The notes: generated from the letters alone by a model not told the origin. DNA of 35,641 nucleotides from UBA2160 sp964588665 (GCA_964588665.1 CAZPQQ010000030.1:1-35641); one strand, 5' to 3'. Shown: positions 15,119-23,844, numbered from the stretch's first letter. Numbers and translations are program-made.

Positions 15119-16252
15119 TCAGGCCAGGCTGATGCCGTGCTGTGGGAAGATCAACCTGTGCACCGTTTGAACGGAGGCTTCCGCGAACGCCCGGGCGTCC
15201 TTCCGGACCGAATCTTCAATCGGCGGCTCATCTTGATCTCGCAGCGAATCGACGTCGTAGGCTTTAGCGTATGCGGTCGGAATCTCGTTGGCGAAAGTTT
15301 GCTCCGACATCACGCCGTAGGCGAGCGTCCATGCGCGGGCCACGGCGTGGAGGTCGTATCCGCCGCCGCCCAGAGCAAGCCACTTGCCCGGTGAACTGGC
15401 GCCGAGTTCGGCCACAACATCGGCAAAGCCTTGGACGGTCAGCGCCATGTGGGTAATCGGGTCGAGGTAGTGTGAGTCTATGCCAAGTTGAGTCACCAAC
15501 ACGTCGGGCCGGAAGGAGTCCAACAGTCGAGGAACCACTTCCCTGAAAGCCCAGAGGTAGACCTCGTCCGTGGTGTAAGGGTACAAGGGCACGTTGACGG
15601 AGTATCCACGACCCAGGCCGGCGCCAGTCTCCTGAACCGATCCGGTCCCCGGAAACAGGAACACGCCGGACTCGTGGAGCGAGATGGTCAAAACGGCGTT
15701 GGTGTCATAGAAGGCGTGCTGCACGCCGTCTCCGTGGTGGCAGTCGATGTCCACGTAGGCGACTCGTATGCCCTCGGCGACCAGGCGTTTGATGGCGATC
15801 ACGGGATCGTTGAAAACGCAGAAACCGTAGGCGTAATTGGGCATCGCGTGGTGCAGGCCGCCCGAGATGTTGAACGCCGCGTCGACATCGCCGGCGATGA
15901 GCATCTCCGCCGCCTGGACCGAGGCTCCGGTCGACAGGATCGCAGCGTCGTACATCCCTCCGTATGGCGGGTTGTCGCCCGGCCCGAAGTTGTGGGCCGA
16001 CGGGTTTACTGACCAGTCCCCTGCTCCGATCTGGCGCACGGCGTCGATGTACTGACTCGTGTGGAGCCACGCTATCTCGTCCTCGGTGGCCGGTCGCGGA
16101 GCAACGAGTGACGATTCTTCGTGGTCGAAGGCGCGGTACCCGTCAAGGAGTTCGTGCGTGTACCGCAGTCTGACGGGCCTCATGGGGTGAGTGTCGCTCA
16201 ACACATGGCCGGCAAGCCGATCGTCGTAAAGAAACGCAGCTCTGCGGGCCAT
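15119..16252 (-). CDS. AcuC-like histone-deacetylase-superfamily protein
   Basis: A 377-residue zinc amidohydrolase of the HDAC/AcuC superfamily. Active-site landmarks in order: the His pair in GGLHHAMPNYAYGFCVFND (H134-H135), the zinc ligands in YVDIDCHHGDGVQHAFY (D170 and H172 region), the loop SLHESGVFLFPGTGS, the second zinc aspartate in LGIDSHYLDP (D259), and the tyrosine of GGGGYDLHAVARAW. The family removes acyl groups from lysines or polyamines. In Bacillus, AcuC deacetylates acetyl-CoA synthetase, and regulation of CoA-ligase enzymes is a reasonable guess here. The ATG at 16252 gives the family-typical start AFLYDDRLAGHVLSDTHPMR. The MBL-fold gene on the same strand ends 77 bp upstream, so the two may be co-transcribed. 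Confidence 0.92.
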   Translation of the reverse strand: MARRAAFLYDDRLAGHVLSDTHPMRPVRLRYTHELLDGYRAFDHEESSLVAPRPATEDEIAWLHTSQYIDAVRQIGAGDWSVNPSAHNFGPGDNPPYGGMYDAAILSTGASVQAAEMLIAGDVDAAFNISGGLHHAMPNYAYGFCVFNDPVIAIKRLVAEGIRVAYVDIDCHHGDGVQHAFYDTNAVLTISLHESGVFLFPGTGSVQETGAGLGRGYSVNVPLYPYTTDEVYLWAFREVVPRLLDSFRPDVLVTQLGIDSHYLDPITHMALTVQGFADVVAELGASSPGKWLALGGGGYDLHAVARAWTLAYGVMSEQTFANEIPTAYAKAYDVDSLRDQDEPPIEDSVRKDARAFAEASVQTVHRLIFPQHGISLA

Positions 16253-16329
16253 TCAACTGCCCTTCGCGATGCCTCGAAATTCGGACGGCTTCCGAGTTCG
16301 GAGAGCTCCGACACGGGCGACATCGGGCG

Positions 16330-17103
16330 TCATGGCAGCGTCAGACGCATGTCCGCCGAGGCTACGCAGATGTCGATTCGGAGCTTGACGCCCACGGCCT
16401 CGACCTCTCCGCGGATCGTCTCTTCCCAAGGAGGGTTCATGTGCCCGACGATCACCTTGGGCATGCGACCGTGCTGCTTTTGGAACGCAACAAGCGCTTC
16501 CTCGAGGTGCTCGGGCGTGAGGTGTACGGCAGCGGCAGCAAGGTCTGCGCCTTCGTTGCCGAAAGTGACTTCCGTGAGAAGAACGTCCGGAGACACGTGC
16601 TTCCATGCCTCGTCGACGCCCTGACCCGCGTCACCGGTGTAAAACAGTTTCACGTCGCCGGAATCGATCTGGTATCCGGCCGCGGGTACCGCGTGCGGGA
16701 CCGAAACTCCGGTAACAGTGTAGTCGAGCACCTGGAACGGTTTGTTCAACTCGACTTCACGGAGCCTGAACACCGGGTCGTCGACGGACGGATACTCGAG
16801 GAAGTTCGGGTAAAGCGTGCCGTCCAGAAGCTTTTCTTTGACGAAGTGAAGCGTGTCAGGTATGCCGTAGACGTCGATCGTCACACCGGAGTTCCTCATG
16901 GTCAAGCCAAGGGGGACCATGTCCCGAACATGGTCGAAATGGCGATGAGTGAGGATGACGGCTCGCAGACGGCGTTGCTCTTCGAAGTTGAGCGACCGGG
17001 TCAGTCCACCGACGTCAAGGGCAAGGACGTCATCGACAACGTGTGACTCCAACCGCGTGTCGCGGCTCTCCATGTTGTGGACGCCCAGAATTCGAAGTTC
17101 CAT
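16330..17103 (-). CDS. MBL-fold metallo-hydrolase
   Basis: A metallo-beta-lactamase-fold hydrolase of 257 residues. The metal motif HRHFDH is at residues 53-58 (HxHxDH). Later ligands are the His of VSVPHAVPA, the Asp of FYTGDAG and the His of VIVGHMNPPW. The early segment ESHVVDDVLALDVGGLTRSL places it near the cyclic-nucleotide-phosphodiesterase / RNase Z-like side of the superfamily; the true substrate is not known. The frame extends upstream to 17172, but the ATG at 17103 begins at the first beta strand (MELRILGVHN) and follows GGGAG with seven-base spacing, so I use it. An extended -10-like promoter lies about 95 bp upstream. The AcuC-like gene follows. Confidence 0.88.
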   Translation of the reverse strand: MELRILGVHNMESRDTRLESHVVDDVLALDVGGLTRSLNFEEQRRLRAVILTHRHFDHVRDMVPLGLTMRNSGVTIDVYGIPDTLHFVKEKLLDGTLYPNFLEYPSVDDPVFRLREVELNKPFQVLDYTVTGVSVPHAVPAAGYQIDSGDVKLFYTGDAGQGVDEAWKHVSPDVLLTEVTFGNEGADLAAAAVHLTPEHLEEALVAFQKQHGRMPKVIVGHMNPPWEETIRGEVEAVGVKLRIDICVASADMRLTLP

Positions 17104-17196
17104 CGGTCGCTCCCGATTGGGTGACTGTCCCTTGGATTCGGCGCTCGCCACACGTTCAGCAGCCTGCGCCATCGCAGGGAAACCTCAAGTTGAAAT

Positions 17197-17209
17197 ATTC
17201 TAGCACAGG
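17197..17209 (-). promoter_or_regulatory. Candidate extended -10 promoter for the MBL-fold gene
   Basis: The minus strand reads CCTGTGCTAGAAT, the same 13 bases found upstream of the VIT-type gene at 4914-4926. It lies about 95 bp before the ATG at 17103 and only 3 bp from the stop of the peptidase-MA-like gene, which suggests that the MBL gene has its own promoter rather than depending on readthrough. Confidence 0.45.
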
Positions 17210-17211
17210 GT

Positions 17212-18435
17212 TCAGTCATCGAAAGAAGCGACAGTACGGTCACGTCTCAGCCAATTTACGGCCACCGCCGACGCCGCCACGACGAGCGCCCCGGCGATGA
17301 TCACAGAGGTGCCGAACGTGCCTGGGTCGATGATTGTAGTGAACGACGGCCTACCCGAAATCTGAGACCGCCACGCCGCGTCCAATTGGTCGATGCTCAG
17401 ACCGTAGGCCGTCTGGGTGGCCTCGCCTAAGGTCTGTCCTTCGTTGATGGAACGGAGGAGCAGCGACATGCGTTCGTCGCCAAATGATTCGACCATGAAA
17501 TCGACTACGCTCCAAGCCTGGGCGTAGAATTGGCGGACTTCGGAAGGTTTGCCAGGCACGGTTCCCATGCTGTGCAGCGGTATCAGCGAACGGCGGGCGG
17601 CTGCGTTCGACACCTCGGATTCTCTGCCGCCGGTCCCGTTCTCGAAGTACATGGCGATTCCCTCTCCGAGCCATGCGGGGATTTTCGCCAAAGGCGAGCC
17701 AATCGCCTCGTCGACAAGGAGATGCGTCAGCTCGTGAATCATTCCGTCGGCGTCGAGTCCCGACAGAACGAAGATGTCGAATTGCCCGTATGCGAAGCCT
17801 CCGTAAAGACTGCTGTCACTGGCCGCTTGACTGATCAGAGGGAAAGAACGTCGTGCTTCGCTCCGATCGTTGACGATCACAGCCTTCATCTTGTGCGACG
17901 GTCGCGACCCCAACACTGATGTGATCCGCGCCACTCTGTCCACAACCCGTTCGGCCGCGGCCTCGACCGACGGCCTGGGCCGGTCATGCCACAGAACCTC
18001 GACGGGGCCGGCGTCCAGGCGCTGCCATTCGTACTGAGGGTCGAGATACTCGACGTGGTACCGTTCGGTCTCGAATCGGCTCCCGTCCGTGCTTCGAAAC
18101 ACGTAGTGATACTCGATCTCCACGCCCGCGGGGATGAACGTGGCGCCGCCGGTGACGATGTCGAATTCAGCCGTCAGTATCCCTGATGTTTGGGCCGTCT
18201 CGGGATAGCCGTAGATGGTCGCATCCTGACCGGCGAATTGATAGAAAAGCTGGATCTCGGCCACGTCAGCCGCGGACTCGGCCTCGAGCGTCAGCACGAT
18301 CCGATCCGGGAACTCAATCCGGTGGTCCGCGGTCAGTATGCGAACCGCCGCGAGCTGGTTGACGTCCGGATATTGCGGCTGGTTGGCGATTCCAACGATG
18401 GCCGCCATGGCTATTGCGAACAGACCGATTGCCAC
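17212..18435 (-). CDS. Membrane-anchored peptidase MA-like (gluzincin) protein
   Basis: A 407-residue protein with an N-terminal hydrophobic segment (residues 2-17), which may be a signal anchor, and a C-terminal membrane helix at about 375-395 (SVIIAGALVVAASAVAVNWL) followed by a basic stop-transfer sequence. Between them is an all-beta region (about 30-130). A zinc-peptidase domain follows with HELTH at 234-238 and the downstream WLGEGIAMYFE (Glu 258), the gluzincin arrangement. The bulk of the protein should therefore face the outside of the membrane. Proteins of this kind are annotated as peptidase MA family; the substrate is unknown. Its 3' end runs up to the promoter of the MBL-fold gene. 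npdG is upstream on the same strand, 48 bp away. Confidence 0.82.
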   Translation of the reverse strand: MAIGLFAIAMAAIVGIANQPQYPDVNQLAAVRILTADHRIEFPDRIVLTLEAESAADVAEIQLFYQFAGQDATIYGYPETAQTSGILTAEFDIVTGGATFIPAGVEIEYHYVFRSTDGSRFETERYHVEYLDPQYEWQRLDAGPVEVLWHDRPRPSVEAAAERVVDRVARITSVLGSRPSHKMKAVIVNDRSEARRSFPLISQAASDSSLYGGFAYGQFDIFVLSGLDADGMIHELTHLLVDEAIGSPLAKIPAWLGEGIAMYFENGTGGRESEVSNAAARRSLIPLHSMGTVPGKPSEVRQFYAQAWSVVDFMVESFGDERMSLLLRSINEGQTLGEATQTAYGLSIDQLDAAWRSQISGRPSFTTIIDPGTFGTSVIIAGALVVAASAVAVNWLRRDRTVASFDD

Positions 18436-18483
18436 TCTACGTCCTCATCGTCATCGTCGCGCGGGTTCGAAACGCCCGGTTCG

Positions 18484-19131
18484 TCATATCCCTACAATTC
18501 TGATGGTTGAATGGGCCTTGTAGATTCGGTTGATGTTCAACAGCATGGCGGTGAAGTCTTCCACGTACCTTGCGTATTGAAGCCCGCCGCCGTCCACGCC
18601 TCTGATCCCGGTGATCGAATTAGCCAACCCGATCACCATCGCCTTGGCGTCGGCGTCGTCGGCGCAAACGATCACGTCGGACTCAATCGAGCTCTCCGGC
18701 TCCAGCAGGTCTGCGGCGCTCACGTTCTGGAACGCCGCAACTACCGTCGAGTTAGGAAGCACTGCCTTTGCCTCAAGCGCCGCCGAGCCGGCCTCGACCC
18801 GCATTGCCGACGCCCTGCCGCGATTGAACTCCAGTGGCGCCACGACATCGACGACGATCTTCCCTTCGAGGAGCTCACGAAGCGATTCCAACGTGGCCCG
18901 ATGCCCGCCGTACGGCACCGCGACGAACACGACGTCGCTGGCCGACGCCACTTCGTCGTTTAAGCCGCCCGTGACCGACCCCACTGGCGCCAATTCGGCG
19001 ACGCTGGCCGCAGCATCGTCGGCTCTCGCTTTTTCACGCGATCCGATGATGACCTGTTCGCCCGCCAGCGCGAACCTAAGCGCCAACCCTCTGCCCTCTG
19101 GCCCGGTGCCGCCCAAAAAACCAATGATCAC
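18484..19131 (-). CDS. npdG: NADPH-dependent F420 reductase
   Basis: F420H2:NADP+ oxidoreductase passes electrons between the deazaflavin cofactor F420 and NADP. The family N-terminus is clear: IIGFLGGTGPEGRGLALRFALAG, with glycines G7, G8 and G10 of the Rossmann loop, followed by VIIGSREKA, a loop that reads NADP. VFVAVPYGGH and VDVVAPLEF also match NpdG. The C-terminal GIRGVDGGGLQYARYVEDFTAMLLNIN fits the family end. The GTG at 19131 starts exactly at the first strand and follows AGGAG with a good seven-base gap, giving 215 residues. An ATG at 19158 with an AGGTG is an alternative start. A TAGAAT hexamer lies upstream at 19179-19184. The gene implies that the host makes F420. Confidence 0.9.
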   Translation of the reverse strand: MIIGFLGGTGPEGRGLALRFALAGEQVIIGSREKARADDAAASVAELAPVGSVTGGLNDEVASASDVVFVAVPYGGHRATLESLRELLEGKIVVDVVAPLEFNRGRASAMRVEAGSAALEAKAVLPNSTVVAAFQNVSAADLLEPESSIESDVIVCADDADAKAMVIGLANSITGIRGVDGGGLQYARYVEDFTAMLLNINRIYKAHSTIRIVGI

Positions 19132-19178
19132 GAGATTCTCCTGACCGATGACGCACATGCATCACCTGCGCTTAATAC

Positions 19179-19184
19179 ATTCTA
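19179..19184 (-). promoter_or_regulatory. Candidate -10 element for npdG
   Basis: TAGAAT on the minus strand, 5/6 to the -10 consensus. Transcription would begin near 19172. The -35 region (GAACAA at 17 bases) is poor. It is the same hexamer seen in the two 13-base promoter matches at 4914 and 17197, but without the TG extension. Confidence 0.35.
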
Positions 19185-19250
19185 CCCGACGACAACGCGA
19201 TTGTTCGGCCACTGTCGCGGTCCAGAGAGCCGAACCGCCGCCCGCTCCCG

Positions 19251-19279
19251 TTGCGCGACCGCGCGGCTTGAAATACAAT
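19251..19279 (+). promoter_or_regulatory. Promoter for the EF-G-like gene
   Basis: TTGCGC at 19251-19256, a 17-base spacer and TACAAT at 19274-19279 (5/6 to the -10 consensus). The predicted start is near 19286, leaving a leader of about 34 bases with GAGGAG before the ATG at 19320. Confidence 0.55.
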
Positions 19280-19319
19280 GACCTCAGGCATCATTACCAA
19301 GATATTGAGGAGCTTAGCA

Positions 19320-21380
19320 ATGGCCAATGTTACCACTGAGCGGATCAGGAACGTCGTTCTACTGTCGCATAGTGGTGCTGGCAAGACTATTCTGTCCGAG
19401 GCGATGCTGCTCGAGGCAGGCGTCACCACGCGCCTGGGCCACATCGAAGACGGCACCACCACTTCCGACTACGAGCCCGAGGAGGGGAAGCGGGGCACCA
19501 GTGTTCAGACCACCGTGCTCAACATCTCCTGGCGCGATCACAAACTGAACATCCTCGACACCCCCGGCTACGCCGACTTCAGAGGCGAGGTCGTATCCGG
19601 CGTCAGGGTGGCCGACTCCGCGGTCATCGTCGTCGCCGCACAGGCGGGGGTCGAAGTCGGCACCGGCCAGATGTGGGACACAGCCGAAGCCCGCGGCATG
19701 GCAAAGGTCGTCTTCATCAGCAAGATGGACCGTGAGAACGCCGACTTCGAACGAGCCATGGACGGGTTGATCGAGCGATTCGGCCGGCATCTGGTGCCGC
19801 TTCAACTCCCGATCGGGTCCGAAACGTCATTCGCCGGCGCCGTCAATGTGTTGGACCCGAACGCCGAAGTTCCCGGCGGAATGGAGTCCGAAGTCGAAAG
19901 CGCCCGCGAACGGGTGATCGAAGCCGTCGCCGAGATCGACGACGACCTCGCCACCAAGTATCTGGGAGGTGAGGAGATTACCGAAGAGGAGATGAGAACT
20001 GGCCTAGCTCAGGGCGTGCGCGAGGGCACGCTCGTCCCGGTTCTGGTCGGCTCGCCTCTTGGGGGAATCGGTGTATCCCAGGTCATGGACATGATCGTCG
20101 ACTACCTACCCGCTCCTAACCAGGTTGGGACTGCCGCCGCCACTGCGGCGGGCTCGGACGACGAGTCCCAACTAGCTTGCGACAGCGACGGCCCGTTGGC
20201 CGCCCTGGTCTTCAAGACCGCCGCCGACCCGTTCGTGGGCAAGCTGTCTTACTTCCGGGTCTACAGCGGCTCGTTCAACGGCGACGGTCAGTTCTGGAAC
20301 GCCAACAAATCAGAAGCCGAACGTGTGGCCCAGGTGTTCACCGTCAACGGCAAACAGCAAGAGGCTGTGCCAGGATTCGCGGCGGGAGACATCGGCGCCG
20401 TCGCCAAGCTCGGTTCTGTCGTCACCGGCGACACGATTTGCACACGAGATAATCCATTCACCCTCGAGGGATTGTCGTTCCCTCAGGCCGTGTACCAGAT
20501 GTCCGTCTCGCCAAAGACCAAGGCCGACGTCGACAAAATGACAAGCTCGCTGGCCAAGATCACCGAGGAGGATCCGTCGCTGGTTGTGGCTCGTGAACCC
20601 AGCACCCTCGAAGTCCTCCTGCAGGGCTTAGGCGACACTCATCTGGACGTTTCGGTCGAGAAGATGAAGCGAAAGTTTGGCGCCGAACTAGAGTTGCAAG
20701 TTCCCAAGGTGCCATACATGGAGACCATCATCGGGCGCTCCAGAGTCGAGTACAGGCACAAGAAACAGTCGGGTGGCCATGGCCAGTTCGGCCACGTGTG
20801 GATCGAAGTGGAGCCGTTGGCTCGAGGCCAGGGTTTCGAGTTCGACCAGAAAATCGTTGGCGGCTCCGTTCCCCGTGAGTACATCCCGTCGGTCGAGAAG
20901 GGCGTTCGGTCGGCGCTGATCGGCGGCGTCGTGGCGGGGTACCCGGTTGTGGACGTCAAAGCGACGCTTGTGGACGGCAGCTTCCACACCGTCGACTCAT
21001 CCGGCGTCTCGTTCGAGATCGCCGGCGGGCACGCAACCACCAAGGGGATGCAGGCGGCAAAACCGATATTGCTCGAACCTGTCATGAAGGTCGAGATCAC
21101 AGTGCCTGACAGCTTCGCGGGAGACATCATCGGAGACCTCAACGGCCGGCGCGGACGAATTCAGGGCATGAACCCGAACGGAGACGGGACGACCAACGTC
21201 ACCGTCGAGGCCCCGCAGGCCGAAATGCTGACTTACTCGACTGAGCTCCGATCTCAGACGCAAGGTCAGGGATCCTTCACGATGGAGTTCGACCACTACG
21301 AAGAGGTCCCCACCCACCTGGTCGACCGGGTCGTGCAGGCGACGAAAGAGGAACAGGAAACCGCAGAAACCCGCAGCTAG
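19320..21380 (+). CDS. Elongation factor G-like GTPase (EF-G paralog)
   Basis: A translational GTPase of 686 residues with the domain order of EF-G. The G1 loop is SHSGAGKT (16-23) where canonical EF-G has AHIDAGKT. The switch I region is EEGKRGTSVQTT (54-65). G3 is DTPGYADF (80-87) instead of DTPGHVDF, so the switch II catalytic His is Tyr. G4 is SKMD. Domains II to V follow, with the domain IV segment YRHKKQSGGHGQFGHVWIE. These changes are typical of the divergent EF-G-like paralogs that many bacteria carry besides fusA; their role in translocation, recycling or stress is not settled. The frame opens at 19278, but the ATG at 19320 has GAGGAG with eight-base spacing and the family start, so it is preferred. 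The gene is monocistronic. It is followed by a 12-base direct repeat around its stop. Confidence 0.93.
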   Translation: MANVTTERIRNVVLLSHSGAGKTILSEAMLLEAGVTTRLGHIEDGTTTSDYEPEEGKRGTSVQTTVLNISWRDHKLNILDTPGYADFRGEVVSGVRVADSAVIVVAAQAGVEVGTGQMWDTAEARGMAKVVFISKMDRENADFERAMDGLIERFGRHLVPLQLPIGSETSFAGAVNVLDPNAEVPGGMESEVESARERVIEAVAEIDDDLATKYLGGEEITEEEMRTGLAQGVREGTLVPVLVGSPLGGIGVSQVMDMIVDYLPAPNQVGTAAATAAGSDDESQLACDSDGPLAALVFKTAADPFVGKLSYFRVYSGSFNGDGQFWNANKSEAERVAQVFTVNGKQQEAVPGFAAGDIGAVAKLGSVVTGDTICTRDNPFTLEGLSFPQAVYQMSVSPKTKADVDKMTSSLAKITEEDPSLVVAREPSTLEVLLQGLGDTHLDVSVEKMKRKFGAELELQVPKVPYMETIIGRSRVEYRHKKQSGGHGQFGHVWIEVEPLARGQGFEFDQKIVGGSVPREYIPSVEKGVRSALIGGVVAGYPVVDVKATLVDGSFHTVDSSGVSFEIAGGHATTKGMQAAKPILLEPVMKVEITVPDSFAGDIIGDLNGRRGRIQGMNPNGDGTTNVTVEAPQAEMLTYSTELRSQTQGQGSFTMEFDHYEEVPTHLVDRVVQATKEEQETAETRS

Positions 21381-21408
21381 CCCGGCACTTCGGCCTCCCG
21401 CAGCTAGC
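21370..21408. repeat. 12-bp direct repeat at the EF-G-like stop
   Basis: CCCGCAGCTAGC occurs at 21370-21381, spanning the TAG stop codon, and again at 21397-21408, a 27-bp offset. It looks like a small local duplication. No function is evident. Confidence 0.5.
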
Positions 21409-22216
21409 GACGTGTGCGCCGTATTCCGACGCCGATTCGCCTTGATTGGGCCAGCGTTGGACGTAGCCTCGCTGCGAGAGTTGGTTTGGTCCGCGTCCAG
21501 ACCCCGCATGCACTTCGAAGTGGCTGGCTCGTGGTTCGCGCGCCTGTTGTTAGCCGCCGCTGATGAGGCACTGATCACTCTCGACTTCCGCGTAATGCAG
21601 GTGTAATCCAAAACCCTCGTCCAATGGCCTCGAACTAGTGTCCTGAATCGCAAGTTCGTCGCACGAATCGAGTCGTGTACTAGAGTGGGGCTGTGGTTCG
21701 ACAGGCTTCCAGGCAACGGCTCCTTGAATGTCATCCTGAGCGAAGCCGAAGGATCTGGCTCAACGCGACAGTTGCCGCCCTGCGGGTTCCAGATGCTTCG
21801 CCTGCGGTCTCTGCATGACAGTTAGCAAAACGTACCGTTGCTGTTCCACGCATTGGCCGCCGCGCGGACATAACGACGCTCACCACGAACCGGGGGGGAA
21901 CTCACCACTGCGTTCGACCGCCCGAGTTCCTGTGATCCCCGATGGCAATGCGCTTCAACAGCGGCCAACCGCCGCCTTGTACCGAAATGCCCGAAGGAGT
22001 AGCATGCAGTGAATTCGTTTAAGGTGAACGAAATCGACCCGACTTACCAGGGGCGCCGCGTCTGAGACTCGTAAGATTGCCATGGCGTCCTAGGCTCCAA
22101 CATTCGATCCCGACACCATCCGTAATTAGCCGGTCCGACACTATTTCCGTAATCGTGACACACTCAAGCGACATACCGGGCTGCGAAAAATCGAGCGGGA
22201 GCGGCACTTCACCGAA
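21381..22216. other. 836-bp intergenic region with repeat family 2
   Basis: No believable gene lies between the EF-G-like gene and the collagen-like gene. The region holds the second copy of repeat family 2 (21706-21830). At 21634-21684 a 50-bp stretch is bounded by CTAGT/ACTAG and contains the small palindrome TTCGT-CGC-ACGAA. At 22110-22153 two imperfect direct repeats CCGACAC[CT]AT...CCGTAAT lie 25 bp apart, just upstream of the collagen-like gene. The 64-codon frame at 21412-21606 has no ribosome binding site and lies in an antisense frame, so it is not called. Confidence 0.55.
21706..21830. repeat. Dispersed repeat family 2, copy 2
   Basis: It aligns with 8231-8352 along about 120 bp. 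The 33-base core at 21726-21758 is identical to 8250-8282. The right end reads CTGCATGACAG, the complement of the TGTCAT in the core, so here the repeat has matching inverted ends (TGTCATCC...ATGACA) that copy 1 has lost. It lies about 325 bp past the EF-G-like stop. Confidence 0.7.
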
Positions 22217-23060
22217 ATGATAGGCGCGAAACACAGACTGCTTCTGGTTCCTCTGGCGTGCGCCATGCTCTTCGCGACGGCATGCGGACTGCCATTCATC
22301 GGCGGCGACGGCGACGACGACGATCGGAATGGACTGATTTCGTCCGACGATACAAAAGGCGAGAAGGGAGACGCCGGACCGCGGGGGCCGCGAGGCGAAA
22401 AGGGGCCTCCCGGCGCTCAGGGCACAGAGGGTCTGAAAGGCCCAACCGGCACCGACGGACCGCCTGGACCCGCTGGACCTGAAGGATCACAAGGACCTCT
22501 CGGCGAGACTGGCGCGGGCGATCCGGGCCCCGAAGGCATTCCCCCGGACCAGATGGCCCTCCCGGTCCCCGAGGCGGCATCGGCGAGACGGGTGATCAGG
22601 GCACTCAGGGCGTCGCAGGGGACGCTGGACCCATCGGACCGACGGGCCTATAACCGGAGACCAAGGCCCGCCGGGCGAGACCGGACCTCAAGGCGAAACC
22701 AGCCTCCAAGGTCCGACTGGTCTGACTGGTCCCGAAGGACCTCAGGGTCTCCGCGGCGACGCTGGCGGCCCTCAAGGCCCAACAGGTCCGCAAGGGCCGA
22801 CTGGCGCACAGGGTCCGGAGGGACTCACGGGGAAGACCATCGTCAGTCAGACGGTCAGCGGCACGGCATCCGAGAAATTCATTACCGTCCCATGCCCTTC
22901 TGGCAAAGTAGTGATAGCAGGCGGGTACGCCGCGTCCACCGACGATGTCAACGTTCCGGTCAACCTCCCTCTCCTGGACGGTACCGGCTGGCGTATCCGA
23001 GCCATCGGCCCGGCCATTGAATGGGTGCTCGACGCTTACGCCATCTGCGCCAATCCGTAG
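22217..23060 (+). pseudogene. Collagen-like (Gly-X-Y) lipoprotein gene, broken by two frameshifts
   Basis: The ATG at 22217 opens a lipoprotein signal peptide (MIGAKHRLLLVPLACAMLFATAC, lipobox ATAC with Cys 23). A short acidic linker and uninterrupted G-X-Y triplets from about residue 48 (GEKGDAGPRGPRGEKGPPG) follow. At the C run 22541-22545 the triplets jump to the next frame (GPDGPPGPRGGIGETGDQG) and continue to a TAA at 22651. They then jump again near TATA 22649-22652 to the third frame (GDQGPPGETGPQGETSLQGP), which runs through more triplets. That frame ends in a non-repetitive C-terminal domain (VSQTVSGTASEKFITVPCPS to DAYAICANP), stopping at TAG 23058-23060. Removing two bases at each site restores perfect triplets. 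The open frame 22217-23020 is therefore misleading after 22541. Intact, it would be a surface-anchored triple-helical protein of about 280 residues. Decay, phase variation or sequence error are all possible. Confidence 0.8.
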
Positions 23061-23331
23061 AGCGGCATGCATGGCCATGACGTAGCCTGGGTTGTTGGGA
23101 GACCGCAAAGACACGTGGTTTCCAATCTTGATTTCGACATCGGGTGCGGTTGACGGCTAGCGATCCGCGTGCTCCTATGGCGCCCATCATGACGGCGTTG
23201 GAGCGCTCACACGATGACGGATCGCCAACTGTCGTCGTACGTTGGGCTGCCATTGATGAATTGGCCCAAGTGCTCCGATAAGGTTTCAGGGACAGTTAAC
23301 TTTGGTCAGACAACGAGGAGGAATTCCGAAT

Positions 23332-23844
23332 ATGGGCGAGTCAGTAATCACCGATGAGATGAGGGCTATGATCGGCAAACCGCTCGGCGCCTCTTATGTC
23401 GCCGGGGAGGTCGATCGGTCGAGCATCCAGAAGTTCGTGACCGCCGTGGGCGACCCCAATCCTCTGTGGACGGATGAAGGGTACGCAAAGGGCACTCCGA
23501 TGGCAGGCTGCATGGCGCCGCCCACGTACGTGATTTCGATCAGCCCCCAGGCGACGCTCCCAAACGGCCGCTCACCGAGCGAGGACATCACAGCCGTGCC
23601 GTTCGAAAAGCCATTCAAACTCGGTTTCAGCGCCGGCGACGAATGGGAGGCGTTCCGGCCGATCCGGCCGGGAGACGTACTCACGGTGACCACCGTCCTA
23701 GGCGACCTCTTCGAAAAGCAGGGACGGCCTGGTGTGGGCCGGATGCTGTTCATCAGATACGACAACACGTTCCGAAACCAGCGCAACGAGATCGTTGCCA
23801 TCCTTCGGTACACGTCCGTGAACTTCGAAGGTCCCACCGAGTGA
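23332..23844 (+). CDS. MaoC-type / FAS1-like dehydratase, N-terminal hot-dog domain protein
   Basis: A 170-residue hot-dog-fold protein of the MaoC N-terminal (FAS1-like dehydratase) group. FVTAVGDPNPLWTDEGYAKGTPMAGCMAPPTYV near residues 32-66 is the family's conserved segment, and the C-terminal TFRNQRNEIVAILRYTSV forms the last strands. In this group the active-site Asp-His pair is usually carried by a partner domain. The gene 96 bp downstream encodes that type of partner, so the two probably form a heterodimeric enoyl-CoA hydratase. The frame opens at 23302, but the ATG at 23332 follows GAGGAGG at a suitable distance. This is the first gene of a likely three-gene acyl-CoA operon with a second MaoC protein and a CoA transferase. 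Confidence 0.9.
   Translation: MGESVITDEMRAMIGKPLGASYVAGEVDRSSIQKFVTAVGDPNPLWTDEGYAKGTPMAGCMAPPTYVISISPQATLPNGRSPSEDITAVPFEKPFKLGFSAGDEWEAFRPIRPGDVLTVTTVLGDLFEKQGRPGVGRMLFIRYDNTFRNQRNEIVAILRYTSVNFEGPTE

Noticed and set aside
21412..21606. 64-residue frame after the EF-G-like gene
   Set aside because: No ribosome binding site, no recognisable motif, and several other frames overlap it; more likely chance.
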